A stretch of DNA of 64,000 bases from Micropterix aruncella (Eukaryota > Arthropoda > Insecta > Lepidoptera > Micropterigidae). The number at the start of each line of letters is the position of its first letter. The first letter of the stretch is position 1. The stretch spans positions 4,133,588 to 4,197,587 of the forward strand of contig OX155978.1 in NCBI GenBank assembly GCA_944548615.1, in the 5' to 3' direction. The translations under genes and the position numbers were made by a program. The notes beneath the pieces are model-generated. The model was not told the DNA's origin. It saw nothing but the letters and a program-made list of their open reading frames with translations, and did not search any database. Positions 38,155 through 51,800 of the stretch are shown here, piece after piece.

Positions 38155-38795
38155 TAAACTATGGGAATCAAATATCCCAAATGGCCAGCCATGAGTATAA
38201 ATTAAATAAATACCATGACCTCGATGATCAAATGCCGTCACCCGGAACGGCTTCACTGTTCACTCCCTGAAAATCTTGGATGCACAGCCCTCCGTCCAGA
38301 TATAAATCTTTACTCTTTATCTCGGAAGGGGGCCTTTATTGTGGAATTTCCTGTTCCATGGGAATCAAATATCCCAAAAGACCACGAGTACAAATTAAAT
38401 AAATACCATGATCTCGCAAATGCTGTAACCCGGAACAACTTCACTGCTCACCTTCATGCGGTGAAAGTTGGTGCTCGTGGCCTGCCAGCTAAATCTCTAT
38501 TTCATCTCTTTAAAGATCTTGGTCTCTCTAGGAAAATAATCAACTCCTTAGAAAAATTATCTAAAACTGCAATATCCGCATCTCAAATTCTATAACTTCG
38601 AATGGAGAGTGAATGGGCGGTAAGGTGTACACTCACATGTTCCGAGACAGCTGTCCTAAACCTACCACAGCCGGTTGTTAGTCCGGAATCCACTGCTCAC
38701 CCCACAGAAGTGTAATAATAGTATATGATGGGCCCGACTTCGGTCGGTGAATTCCACGGCAGCTCCGTTCGTATTTTATTTATTTGATTTTATTT
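38155..38795 (+). mobile_element. LINE family D 3' fragment
   Basis: Encodes YKLNKYHDLANAVTRNNF, VKVGARGLPAKSLFHLFKDL and SRKIINS, a LINE ORF2 C-terminus. Its 3' UTR ends near CAGCTCCGTTCGTATTTTAT. The first 120 bp are duplicated imperfectly. Confidence 0.7.
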
Positions 38796-38866
38796 GGATC
38801 CCAATTTTCCTGAGCACCCCTGTACATAATACTACCATATCAATAAAACATACAACTAGGGTTGTC

Positions 38867-39528
38867 GACTACAGCAGGCGAGCCTGTCACCTCAGAAAGT
38901 TTTAAAGATTGGTCGTTCTATCTCCCTGGAGTGAGCGCAGAAGACTTGGACAAAACAGTCCACCGTCAAGCTCCTCCACAAACCCGTAAGAGGCTAACGC
39001 CTTAACCGCGAGATAGCCAGGAGTGTTACCCAGCGGGTTTACACTCACGCCGTTACTTCCAATTGCGACCAGATTACTCCAGTCTCTCGATTGGTTACGA
39101 GTTCGAGGTCGCTTGCGCGGTCCTCTCCCTTACGAAACGGTGTATACCAAATCTATCGCGGACCACGGCATCCTTTGCCTGGCTGTTTACCCAGGATCGG
39201 GTAGCCGATGGTCGTTTCAAGAGCAGTCGCCGTAAGGTCAGCAACCACCCCCGCTCTATAGGAAACAGTACTGCTTCCAGACTCCCCCGACTGTTAGTCA
39301 GAGTGCGCAATCGATTGGCTTATGCCGCACGGTGCGCAGACCGTCCAGGAGCGCCAGAAGGTTGATTCCCAGGGGAAACTAACCATAAGGCTTAACCATA
39401 AGTCTTACCCAGGCTCGCACTTCATGCGTGGAGGCCGTCGGATAGGTGTTGACCCGTGAGTGTGACCAACCCTGAATAGAATGGGTCTTCGTGGCCAACT
39501 CAGCAAGGGCCCATTAACTCCCCAATAA
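38867..39528 (-). repeat. GC-rich dispersed repeat, full-length, just 3' of URB2
   Basis: Starts GTTGTCGACTACAGC and ends GGGCCCATTAACTCCCC, about 15 bp from the URB2 stop codon. It is the same orientation as URB2, so transcription from URB2 would run through it. Confidence 0.85.
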
Positions 39529-39542
39529 AACATTCAAGTAAT

Positions 39543-39816
39543 TTACGAAGCTCCAGTATATTTATGATACTTCTTATAAGCTGTGTACATATTATTCAAT
39601 GCTATATGCCCATGGCTCCCAGCCAAGACCCTGTTCAAGAAGGACATGGTGTAGCTGTTGTCCGAATTCTGCATGAGGGCGATGGCACAATTTTCCAAGT
39701 GTTGCCGCACTGGCAGAGGCGGAGGGCTTTTTTCCAAAGATGTGGCAAAATCGGCTATCAGATACGCCGACAGTCTGGAAAGTTGGTACTTGCGTTTTGC
39801 CATCGTTGTGGTGATC
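39543..39816 (-). CDS. URB2: URB2 terminal exon with stop codon
   Basis: The exon begins after TTTTCAG and its single leading base completes a lysine codon. It runs 91 codons including the stop TAA at 39545-39543. It reads SAYLIADF near the start and ends YKKYHKYTG plus two residues, matching the expected C-terminus of Urb2/Npa2 proteins. About 15 bp after the stop the transcript would enter a GC-rich repeat copy, so its 3' UTR is largely repeat-derived. Confidence 0.8.
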
Positions 39817-42800
39817 CTGAAAACAGTAGAAAAAATCGATTGTATCACCACAAAACTTTTCCGGCAAGTAGCCAAGGATTTTAAGCGTGATGTTTCTTCG
39901 AGAAGGAGGTTGACTTGATTAAAAGGCATAGATAGCCTCAGTTAGTATATTTCCCATTATTGAATGTGCGGATATCAATCTCCATAAGAACAACGCCAAC
40001 CACCGTATCTATATCCACTCGGACAGCAAGGCAGTTCTTATCGCACTAGCCTCGAATACTATTAATTCAAAGCTAGTGCAAAACTGTGTATCACTACTGA
40101 ATTCCCTGGGCTAAAAGAACAGGGTAATTCCAGGATGGGTTCCCGGCCATGCAGGAATCGAGGGAAATGAAAAAGCCAACGAACTTGCTAAGACGGGAGC
40201 AAAGAGAACGTTATACAGCCCTGAACCTTGCTGTGGCGTACCAAAAAGCCTTGCAAACCTAATGCTCAAACAAATATATTTAGAACAATCCGTCAACCAC
40301 TGGAACAACACGCCAGAGTTGAATCAATCCAAACCAGCTAATTAAGGTTTACGACCCTAAGACGGCCCGTGAGGCCTTATCGCTAAATAGGAACAATCTA
40401 CGCATACTGGTGAGGGCGCTCATGGGGCATTGTGGCCTTAACAAACCCATGTACAACCTAATGCTCCGAGACACAAAAATGTGCAGGTTCTGCCAAGGGG
40501 CAGAGGAAACTTCCCTGCATATCATGTGCGAGTGTGGCCCGCTGATGCGTAAAAGATACATCCACTTGGGTGGTCATTACTTCCAACCTGAGGAGGTAAA
40601 ACAATCTGGCGCCAAAAGCCTGTTGCGGTTCTTAAATGACACGAGGCTTAGGCGCAGAACTATAGTATGTGACGAACACAATAGATCAGCAATGGTCGCA
40701 GTGTTACAAGGCTTATAAAGACCTTAAAACAAAGCCCCACACAACATATAATAATAGTATATTTCACCAAATGGGCTCGGTAGTTAAAGGCTAAAAAAAT
40801 CTTACTTTTCCAAATTTAGAGCCAAGCGTGACAGACTGCGGACTTCATCTTCTTCCGATGTTTCTTTGGAATTACAACGCAAACAAACGGACTGTACCAG
40901 CATTCTGTATATTTGAAGGAAACTGGGCCACCTGGAAAGAAAAATTAAGATTAAATTAGCTGCGTTGGAATTCAAACTTTTGAGCTCATTTGTACCACGA
41001 CCTTCAAAGATCTTTATGCTCTTTTGTGCCTCCGTTTTTGCTTACAACTTTCTCTGGCGATACTCTCGTTCATACGTTATATCGGAAGCCCACACATACG
41101 GACAGATATTTTCATGGCAGCTAACACCATCATCCTTCTTGAATCGATTATGTGACTTATGCAATGCTATTTTATGCAGGAAATGGAACACATCAATGTC
41201 CTTTAGAATTTATAAAGAAATTTCAACACAAGACCACGATCCATTATGGAAGAAATCCAGATCACAAGCATTCTTACAATAAGCACAGTATACCAACCAG
41301 TAGCTTTAATCTCGAGCTACAGGGCAATGCGAGAAGAAGGAGCGAAGAATGTGGGCAGAGGGATACGTCACGACGAAAGCGAACGTTTAGCATTATGGCC
41401 AGGTAAACGCTGGGGACCTTTTCGAGTGTTCGGATATCTGCATAGGCCGAGTAGCAGAACATCTGGTGACCACAGCCGAGCCCTTACGACTCGTTACGTA
41501 TTCGCTTTGATTTTAATTTTGTTCTAAGAGAAGCTACTGTCTGGGGTATACTGGGCTATAAGCATTGATTATATAGGATATTATATTGCCCAACTAAGTT
41601 TGTCGACTACAGCGGGCGAGCCCGTCACCTCAGGAAGTTTTAACGATTGGTCGCTCTATCTCCCTGGAGTGAGCGCAGAAGACTTGGACAAAATAGTCCA
41701 CCGTCAAGCTCCGCCACAAACCCGTAAGAGGCCAACGCCTTAACCGCGAGATAGCAAGGAGTGTTACCCAGCGGGCTTACACTCACGCCCTTACTTCCAA
41801 TTGCGACCAGATTACTCCAGTCTCTCGATTGGTTACGAGTTCGAGGTCGCTTGCGCGGTCCTCTCCCTTACGAAGCGGTGAAACGGTGTATATCGAATCT
41901 ATCGCGGACCACGGCATCCTTTGCCCGGCTGTTCACCCAGGATCGGGTAGGCGATGGTCGTTTCAAGAGCAGTCGCAGTAAGGTCCGCAACCACCCCCGC
42001 TCTATAGAAAACAGTACTGCTTCCAGACTCCCTCTACAGTCAGAGTGCGCAATCGATTGGCTAATGCCGCACGGTGCGCAGACCGCCCAGGAGCGCCAGA
42101 AGTTTGATTCCTAGGGAAAACGAACCCTGAGGCCAGAGTCCTACCCAGGCTCGCACTTCATGCGTGGAGGCCGTCGGCCCTCTTTGCCCAATGCTTGGAG
42201 GTTGTCGGCCCTCTTTACCCAATGCCCAATTATATTGCCCAATGCTATAGTACGCTTTGGCAACCCTTCTGCGCTGGCAACATGCAGGTGGCACTGATAG
42301 TAATTTATTTGGCCATTTATAGATATTGAATGGTTTTTTTATAAAAGACTAATTGGTTATAAAAACTCACTAATTTTACAAATGATAACAGGAATAATAT
42401 TCAATTATTAGTGCCATCTATTGCATTATTATATAAGCTTGATTACATCAAAGAAATAATACGGAGAGATTAGAACGCCATCTATTAGACTATTTTGGTG
42501 CTCCTAAACGGGTTTACTTTTACTGCAACATGTGGCTGCAATATTAGCAACTATAGCCTGGCCATCACTGCAACATTTTATTGCAGCATCTTTATCAAAA
42601 TAATATGAGTATATGTAACTATATGTTTAAATTGTATATTATTGCGTACTATTATATGTATACATTGGGCTCGATTACGTTTCTTCGTGAACTAAAATCG
42701 GAAATTAGTCCGTGTGAACGAGACAGGGCAATACGCTGGAGCGGAGTGTAAGATGACAACAGAAATGCAATTCTTTATAATTATTATGTACCTTTATGTA

Positions 42801-45800
42801 TTTTTGGTTTATAGATCAAGAGTCGGTTCCCAAAATTGTACTGTAACAGAATATATGAGTAAGTGCTGACTTTGTGTGACAGCATTCATCACTTGTTGCA
42901 TGTATTTATAATACCTAAATTTTAGTAAGTTAAAGTAGGTACTTAACAAAAACGCATCTACCTACCTACCTACGCACTTACATACCAATGCACCTACCTA
43001 CCTAGACACATACTTACCTACGCAAATGAACAATAAACGTTACCTCGTAAATGTAATTTCGTAACGTAAATGTAAATACTCGTAAATGTATTCTGATAGG
43101 TTGAATTGCAGCCTGTACAGAAAGCATTCCACTTTTGTATACTTAGCTGTCGCGTGACAGCCCTGACTGGCTAGTACCGAGGCGCCCGAGAATCTATGTA
43201 GTGGTAGCGTACGGACAACGCGCGCTTGTATGAGTGCAAAATCGCTGCGTAGTATGGAGATGTTTTACTTGTATAAATTTACTATGCCGCCACTGCATAT
43301 GTTGTGTCTTCTATGAAGGTGTACAAAAAATGTGCTCTAAATACGATATAAGTGTTACTTATAATAAGATAGGCAATACACATAACTGTTATACCTAACT
43401 CTTTCTAGTTCATAACATATCAGGCTTTTGATATTTGTACTTAAATAAAATATTGTGAATTAGAAGTGTGTTTTATTATCAATAATTCAAAATAGCGGTC
43501 CCACAGACCGATGTGCCCTATTACGTAGTTTAAAATCATGTTCCCAGTAAAGGGTTAACCAAGATATGATAAGTTCGAGACCCGCCTGAATAAATATGGA
43601 TCCCCAGCACACCACTAGTTGAGACTCACCTGTCTTCCAGCAGTTCGGATCTATTCAGCAACATGGCGTTTAGCAAGTCGGTCACTCGTTCGTGTACCTT
43701 AAAGTAATCTTCAATACGTATGCTTGACTGATTTTTCTTTGGATTCAAGATGCATTCTAGTGATTGAGCCGCTCCAAATACTGAGTCCATCGTTAACGGG
43801 TGAAGTTCAAACTAAGGAATGAAAGAAATACGTAAAACTAAATGTCTTGGATGTACAGCCCTTCGTCCAGATATATTTCTTTACTTCCTATTTCGGAAAA
43901 TGGCCCTTTTGTAGAATTAACTGTTTCACGGGAATCAAATATCCCGAAAGACCACGAGTACAAATTAAATAAATACCATAATCTCGCAAATGGTATCACC
44001 CGGAACAGCTTCACTATTCACGTTCACGCGGTGGAAGTTGGCGCTCATGGCCTGCCAGCTAAATCTCTGTTTCACCTTTTTAAAGATCTTGGTCTCTCCA
44101 GGAAAATAATGAACTCCTTCCTAGAAAAATTATCTAAAACCGCAATTTCTGCATCTCGAATTCTATGGCTTCGAAGGGGGAGCGAATGGGTGGTAAGGTT
44201 AGGCAAGACAGCTGTCCTAAACCTACCACAGCCGGTCGTTAGTACGGAATCCACCGTTCACCCCCCAGAAGTGTTATACGAGTAATAGTATATGATAGGC
44301 CCGACTTCAGTCGGTGAATTCCATGGCAGCTCCGTTTGTATTTCATTTATTTTATTCACTTACGATGTATCGTTAAAATCTACCTGGACAAAAATGAACA
44401 ATCTGTGCCGCAGTTCAAGATCAATATTTCAGGTGCACTTTCATTTCCAAGCGACCACAACCTTGAAGTACAAAGTATTCGAGAAAGATACACACAACTG
44501 CACATATAGCACTATCTCGCTCGATCATTCATGTTATGCGCCTATCCTACTCGCTCGCACGGATACCTGTTGAAGCACAATTTAATGACATATCTCCCTC
44601 GCACCTTACTTTGTTAGTCAAGTGCGTTGGCCTTCCCAATAGACTAGTGATGCATTTTGAGTTGAGTATTGATTGCCTTCCATGACACTTGTGACGTGCG
44701 TTTGTTCACTGTGATTAATGTAAGTTTAAAAACTATGCCGTACACACAATCTGTTCTAGGTGTAATACTACATTTACGGAACGCTTAAATGTTCATGATG
44801 ACTCGCCATTGTTCACCCATTTTTTTAGTTTTAATTTGTGTAAAAACACATTGTTATATAAAATCCTTTGTTAGATATAAAAATTCTGACAATAGGAATC
44901 AAATGCGTCAGTTCGCGCGTCAACAACCAAATGTTACCTCAGCACAGCCAGATACTCAGCACAACCAACTAGACCTTATAGGTCTAGTTGGTTATGCGAT
45001 TTCGCCTCATTTCGAATATGTTAGCACATTTATATGCATAGAACTATGTTTTTTCTCTATACTAATGTTTATTTTTAACGATTCTGTATATATGTCCATG
45101 TGTATGTCCAAGTCTTTTTTTTATACATTACTTTATAAAATAAATAAATAAATTTATATATTGTGTACTCCCATTTTTTTCTCGCTGTCATGGAACCCCT
45201 GCAATTCAAAATCGACCCCTGGGGGTCCATATAGATCACTTTGGGAATCACTGATCTATAGTATGGACTGGTGGCCAATAGATATATAAGTGGAGGTACG
45301 CCACTTTGGCTCTAAAAGTAGGACTAAGCGCAGGTAAATATGAGTATCTGATTGGTTATCGCAAATTTCAACATCATCATCATCGATTGTAACAATAAGT
45401 AACCATCAGAATCATTCAATGGCATCACAATATTGATAAGGTAAATAAAGGGATGAAAAAATGGTGCATTAAAGCGCTGCATTAAGAGCTATGGGGCTCG
45501 GCTAAGAACTTAAATATTGAAATATTGCAGAGATTTCAAAACCATGCCCTTAAAACAATATCAAATGCACCATGGTTCACTAAAATTGATGAAGTCCACA
45601 AATATGTGGAGATAGCTACGGCCAAACAAGAAGTTGAACGCTTATTAAAATCCGACAAGAAAAGGCTGAACATACATATGAATTCGTTAGCAATGGCCTT
45701 AAGTGGGCCAATAGAAATCAGATGCCTCAAAAGGTAACACATCTGGGATCTGGTACCTGAGTAGGGACAAGGAAAGCCAAATGAGGAAATTCTTTGATGA

Positions 45801-48800
45801 AAGGAAATACCTCGCAAACCACTTATACACTTATATCTGCTCATGGTCAAAGATTGTCTCAGTAATAATAAAAAAAAAAAAAAAAAAACATTGATGTAAC
45901 AAAAACCGCCTTGTATTTGTGTGGCATTCATTCCTATGAGCCGTAATTTCGGGGTTTTTTCCTTGTGTTTTTCAATTCCTGGCGTTGTTTTGGCATTTTA
46001 TGAACATTCCTCCAATATTTAACATAAATTAAAATAGATCGTGAAATGTCATATATTGACAGCTAGAGATGTGCGGAGCGTTTCACACTGCAGTGAATTG
46101 GTTATTTTATAGAGGCAAAAGAGTTTTGGGTTGAACCCTACGCTCTATGGGCGAGACACCAGCGGTCAAAATTTCGAGGTTGGAACTACGTGAGTTTCGG
46201 CGATTCGCCGGTGGTTTTTTATGTTAAATGCCTAGTGAAGGAGTTCTATTTTTATGTAGGCTGTTTCTTTGTATTTCTGACCGTGGCATCTCTGTTTTTG
46301 CTATGTATTTCTGCTAATTGTGACGTGAATTATCACGCAATGTGAGTGGTTAACCTCACACTTCAATTTCACTGGACATTTTGCTTACATTTGAAGGAAA
46401 TGGCCCACCATTCTGTGGTGGAACACGATGCTGTCGGCGCACACGCGACACGATGGGAAAACAGAATAATAGCAGAGTGTGCCTTCTTGGTGGATTAAAC
46501 AAACTTTTTTGATACCAGTGTGTTTTTCCGTTTTTGTGTTATGAGGTTAAAAGATTTTCTGTAAGCCAATTAATCCAATGCACATCAAAATTTAGCCCAC
46601 CGTCTGAGATTGGTATTGTTAGTGTGACTGGGATTAAAAATTTTATTTTTCTTTGTTTTTTTTTAACCCTTCAGGCCTTGGCCCCTCAGCCGATTGACAA
46701 GTTGATGTCCCAAATTTTTTTAGTAAAAATTAGTAAAAAAATTGAATTATGACAATGTCTCACCAAAAACATTAATTACTGCCAAACCACTGTACCCATA
46801 ATTAAAATGAAACATATTAACATAATAAAACATAATAAAATAAAACAAATTAAATTAAAATTAAATTAAAACGGGCCAGTCTAGCTGAATCAGTTTGTGG
46901 CCGATATCGGCCAATCGGGGCTTGAGGGGTTAATTAGTTTCCGTTTTTGCTATAAAAGAAACGGTGGCGTCCAAATAATTTTGTTTTGTTTTGGTGATTC
47001 TGACGTGTTTCATTACACGGTTGGTTATAACTTCCGGTTATATCGATTATGAAAAATAACTCACCTTTCTCGCTGAGACGACCTCGATAAGAACTGCCAA
47101 GCACTCGCTTATAACATCCAACAGTGCACCATCTATTATCCTACTGTCTGATCCCGTAATCCGATCGTCATCATCTTCATCCTCGGGTACAGCATTCTCG
47201 TTCGTCCACCTTGCCTCTTCGATGAAGATGTGAGTACGCAACCAGCCGTTCAGGTCTCGGCAAAATTTACCAACCGTCTTTACAAACGTCGGCATTTTAC
47301 CCAGTTTTAATACGCACTTCAATAGATTGGAATAGAGGAATTTCGCTACGAGTATATTCTTCAATGTGGCTTCTGATGATTCGAGCATTGTCGATGGTTT
47401 CTATGGACAGAAAAAGAATTTTGTAGCATTGGCTAATATTTTACTAAAAATATATTTAATATTCCATTTCAAAACTGACAAAATCAATTTAACAGACAAA
47501 AATATTAAAAAGAATAAAAAACACAATTGCTGTTATAAAAAGTGAACTACTGTATTTAAAATTATTTTTATTACGGTTTATTATGAAATATTTGTGGTTG
47601 CAGTTAGGCAACTAAGACCCATACGTTTAGGGTCGGTCAATCTTTAGGGTCAACACCCATCCAGCGGCCTCTACGCAGAAGTGCGAGTCCGGGTAGGACT
47701 CGGGCCTACTGGCCGGTTTCCCCTATGAGTCAATTTTCGGGCGCTCCTGGATGGTTTGCCACCCTGTACAGCATTAGCCTAGAGATTGTGCATTCCGACC
47801 GACAGCCGGGGGAGTCTGGAAACAGAATTGTCTCCTACAGAGCGGGAGTAGTTGTTACCCTTACAGCAACTGCTTTTGAAACGACCATAGGCTACTCGAT
47901 ACCGGGTGAACAGCCTGGCAAAGGATACCGTGGTCCGCGATAGATTCGGTAGACACTGTATCACCACTACGTAAGGGAGAGGACCTCACAAGCGACCTGG
48001 AACCTGTAACCAATTGGGAGACCGGAGTAATCTGGTTGCAACTGGAAGTAAGGGCGCGTCGGCCCGCTGGGTAATTAACCTGGTTATCCCGTGGTAAGGC
48101 GTTGGTCTCTTACGGGCAAGTGGCGTAACTAGACAGTGAAGTCTTCTACGCTCACCTCACGGGAAACCAGGAGCGTAGCTACCGCCGTATCTGCCGTATC
48201 AATTATACGGGGCCCCCGGGCCACGGGGGCCCCCAACTTGACCTGACCTGACCTGGCGACGTGAGTAGTATGTTCGAAATATTACAACCGGAGAAACTCC
48301 TGTCTTCTTCTTCTTCTTCTTCGAACGAAGAGATAATAAACGCTTCCGGATAACTGTCGGCTAAATACAGTAAAGACATTTCAGTTATTCTTTATGACCA
48401 ATTAAAGGTTTTAAAAACATGCTTAAAATCTGACATTCAAAAAATTCATTCCATTAAGGAACTCGTTGAATTATTGCTGATAAAATTCAATAGCCTTGCA
48501 TCCAGTTTTCCGGAGGTAATAACAGCATGCTCTTTATTCTTGACCCTTTCAGTTACAACTGCAACTGCTGAAAGAAGTTTTTCAAAATTAACCCTTCACA
48601 TCGCGAAGTTAAAATTCTGGCCGTCCCGTTTGTTTTGTCAGTTTGGCGCTTGAAATTGGCGAGAGTCGATGGCCTTGAGGAAAACGATCATAAGTTATAA
48701 ATCACTATACGGATCATAAAAAAAATAACTGTAAAATGACCGCATTGAAATTTGAAATATAAAACATTATAACTTTATCTCGTAAAACAATTAAGATAAT

Positions 48801-51800
48801 AATGAATAAATATTACAAAATTGGCGAACTGAAAAAACTCGCCTATAAAATCATTTCCATGTTTTTGTCACAAAATACGTAAAATATGCAAAAATTGTAA
48901 ATACAGTTATGTTCTTTATTAAATGCTTTACCAAAACCATATTTTTTTTTACTTATTTGCATACAAAAATATTTATTTATTCAACCAAGAAAAAAATTAT
49001 GTATTCTCGTAAAAAAAAAATTTTTAATTTTTAATTTGTGACTACTTATGGTATTTTTTTATATGAAATTCTTTCAAAATAACTTTATTACTACATCACA
49101 CTTCTTAGAAATCACACCAGAACTATGAGCTTTGTCTGATATTACAGGAAAATCTAAAGTTTTGAGAGTTTGCGTCCGAAACTTAATAATAAACTTTGAA
49201 TGCTCATAATATAAAATTCGTTAGATTTTTTCAAATATATTGTCTCATTATATACTTATTATATGTCTAATAACTAATTACTATACTCCAAAGAGTCACA
49301 TTTCATCGAAAAACTATAGAAAATCACACTTAATTCTCTCACCCGTAATTATCAAAAGAAGTTTCTTTGCGCGAGTCATATTACAAAACAACATATAATG
49401 TTAAAAATACGCCTAATTATGTGATAACTTAGGATGTAAATGAAGCAATACCTATTTTGTTAGTAAATTAAAGCGACATTACGTCATATGTCGCGATATA
49501 TCGGGATATTTCATAAACATTACAAAATAAAAACGGCCATTTTTTCGCGAGGCGTGTGTTGTCGCCGAAGTCTTTTGTTTAAAAATTCGTGAAAAACAGC
49601 AAATGGACTATCTCAAATGACTAATCCTCATTCAGAAACTACTTAAAATGCAAATTACTCACTGTTCTCCAGTAAATGGCACTCAAACACTGCACACACA
49701 CACCGTTTTTATCACCCATTTCGCGGAACCGTACGCGGCTGTGAGAGTTGCCGGCGGACACTACCGTTTGACGTCTATGCTCACTTTTTAAATCGTCCTT
49801 CGATATTGCCAGACGGAAATCTTGAATTAAAGATATTTTGGCCATATCGTAGCGCCTTCAGAAAGCATATAGTACGGCGTGTCGAATTGTAAATTGCATT
49901 TTTCGCAGCGGCGAGCGTTTGGTCCCGTAAGGAACATTACGGAGTTTTAGGCGGCCGACCTTTGGTCCCCCAAGGGATGTTACGGAGCGACCGGGTTAAA
50001 ACTGATAAAAAATTACCTAAGAACTTCGATGGGACATGAACGCCTGTCAGACCTGTCTATTGTCCATAGAGGCGGAAACTTTAGAAAAACTAAAGTCATC
50101 ATCAGCTATAAATGAATAAAAATCAGTTTGCCGAAAAAAGGCAAGGATAGTGTATATTTAATTTGAATTGTTTGTAAAAATTTTGGAAAAAGTGACAGAT
50201 AGATAATTATGATGAATAAATATTTCTTTTAATTTTATGCAAAAATTTTTTTCTTTTGTAAGAAATCTTTACCCTTCCTAAGGGCTCCCAAACAAATCTT
50301 TATACGGGGCCTCGCCAAGGCACGCTACGCCACTGCGGGAAACAGAATTATCTAATATTGTTAAAACTTCCTGAGGTGACGGGTTTGCCAGTTGCAGTTG
50401 ACAGCTCTAGTTGACTGATAAGCATACCGAACCGACTTATTATTATGTTACAAAATTGATCATTACTTTATTTACACAAAAAGTCAGCAACATTATTTAT
50501 TAGTCTGAGAGGCGAATATTTCGCCAAATCTCTGGAAGTAAACAGCGTGCGGATGCAATGCATGTGCACGGGTCACTAGTTAGTTCAAATAGGAAGGTAC
50601 TGATCGGGGCAAGGCGGGGAAGGACGGGGAGCATACCTAGATGGCGAATGCGTCGGGGCATGTAGTTTGTCATACGAATGTTTAGTGACCTAGGGTTAAA
50701 TATATGCATACCTTCAAAACACTCAGCTCTGAGATATCCTTGACAACGGGCCCGTTGAAGTGTCCAACATCTGTCTGGTCAAACAACTGCTTGGCGATAA
50801 CTGCGAGTTGATCCAACAACTCGCCTCTTGTCGATTCCTGCTTGAGAACCCCGTAAGCCAAACCGAGCTGATGTTTCACAATGCTCCATACGTCGGCCAA
50901 GAAAGCGCTAGACTTTTCAAACACGGAGTGGTCCGTTAGATTGTGTCTGTTTTTGAATATCGCCGATATTAAATGGAGGGACGGCATTACATTTTGGGGT
51001 TGCGGCTCTGTTTCCAGCAGAGATTTCACCTGCAAAATAAATTATTGTTAACTAGCTGACCCGTGCCCACTTCGTTGGGCGGTACTTGTGATGAAATTAT
51101 GAGTGTGGTTTGGTTAGTACTGAGTGCTATGATTTATTTCCTGACTGCCAAAAGGAGGGTTATATTTTTACTGCATATGTATGTATGTATTTGCATGCTA
51201 ATTTGGCTATATTACTGGGTTTCCAATGAGTGAATGAAATGATTGTGATTGAATAAATTATGTTTATTTTAATTGTTCAAAACTTCTCTGTATACTATAT
51301 TAGATGTAATGTACCAAAATATATTGTCTTTCAGGAGCTCCAACCCGAGATAAGGTTGCGGTTCTATACCTATGTCCTATTATCTCTTTACACATTTATG
51401 CAGTAAAAGGGAAATTATATACATTAAAAGGGAAAAGTCTTTAGTTTTAAACACTTGAGACGATAAATTTACTTATTTTGATATTAATTCATAATTGTTG
51501 ATAATATGACCAATAAACATGATTTAAATTATTTCTTTTATATAAAAAACTACTTTTGTGACTTGGAAGGGGGTGCCAGCCCTGATTACGTAATCAACTT
51601 TGGTCACCGCATTGCAATTATTTTGGTCTAAACCTGCACGGAAATACCGCAAAGCCGCGCCAAAGATACCCGCACGCACGATGTGCTTGATAGTCCACGC
51701 GCTCATCTGCAATTGAGTTGCCCGGGCCTGTTCCCGCGCTCAGTCCAGCCAGTGGCCGCTCTGCGTCGTGGAGGCACGGCACGGCAGGCGCTGCTGCAAC

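Larger units (their letters stand above)
47600..50415 (+). repeat. GC-rich dispersed repeat split by a hAT element
   Basis: The left part is 47,600-48,167 and the right part 50,344-50,415. When the insertion and one target copy are ignored, the two join as one standard GC-rich copy running to CCAGTTGCAGTTGACAGC. Confidence 0.9.

Noticed and set aside
39023..39365. Arginine/serine-rich frames in GC-rich repeat copies
   Set aside because: Frames differ between copies and shift with small indels, so there is no sign of a conserved protein.
35045..39950. Idea that the GC-rich repeat is the 5' UTR of the LOA-like LINE
   Set aside because: Both LINEs at 34.4 and 40.0 kb have a repeat on their 5' side, but the URB2 last exon separates them at the second site and the 16.1-kb LINE has none.
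43866..44285. LINE family D frames as a host gene family
   Set aside because: They recur with the same 3' tail at five places in both orientations, as retroelement 3' ends do.
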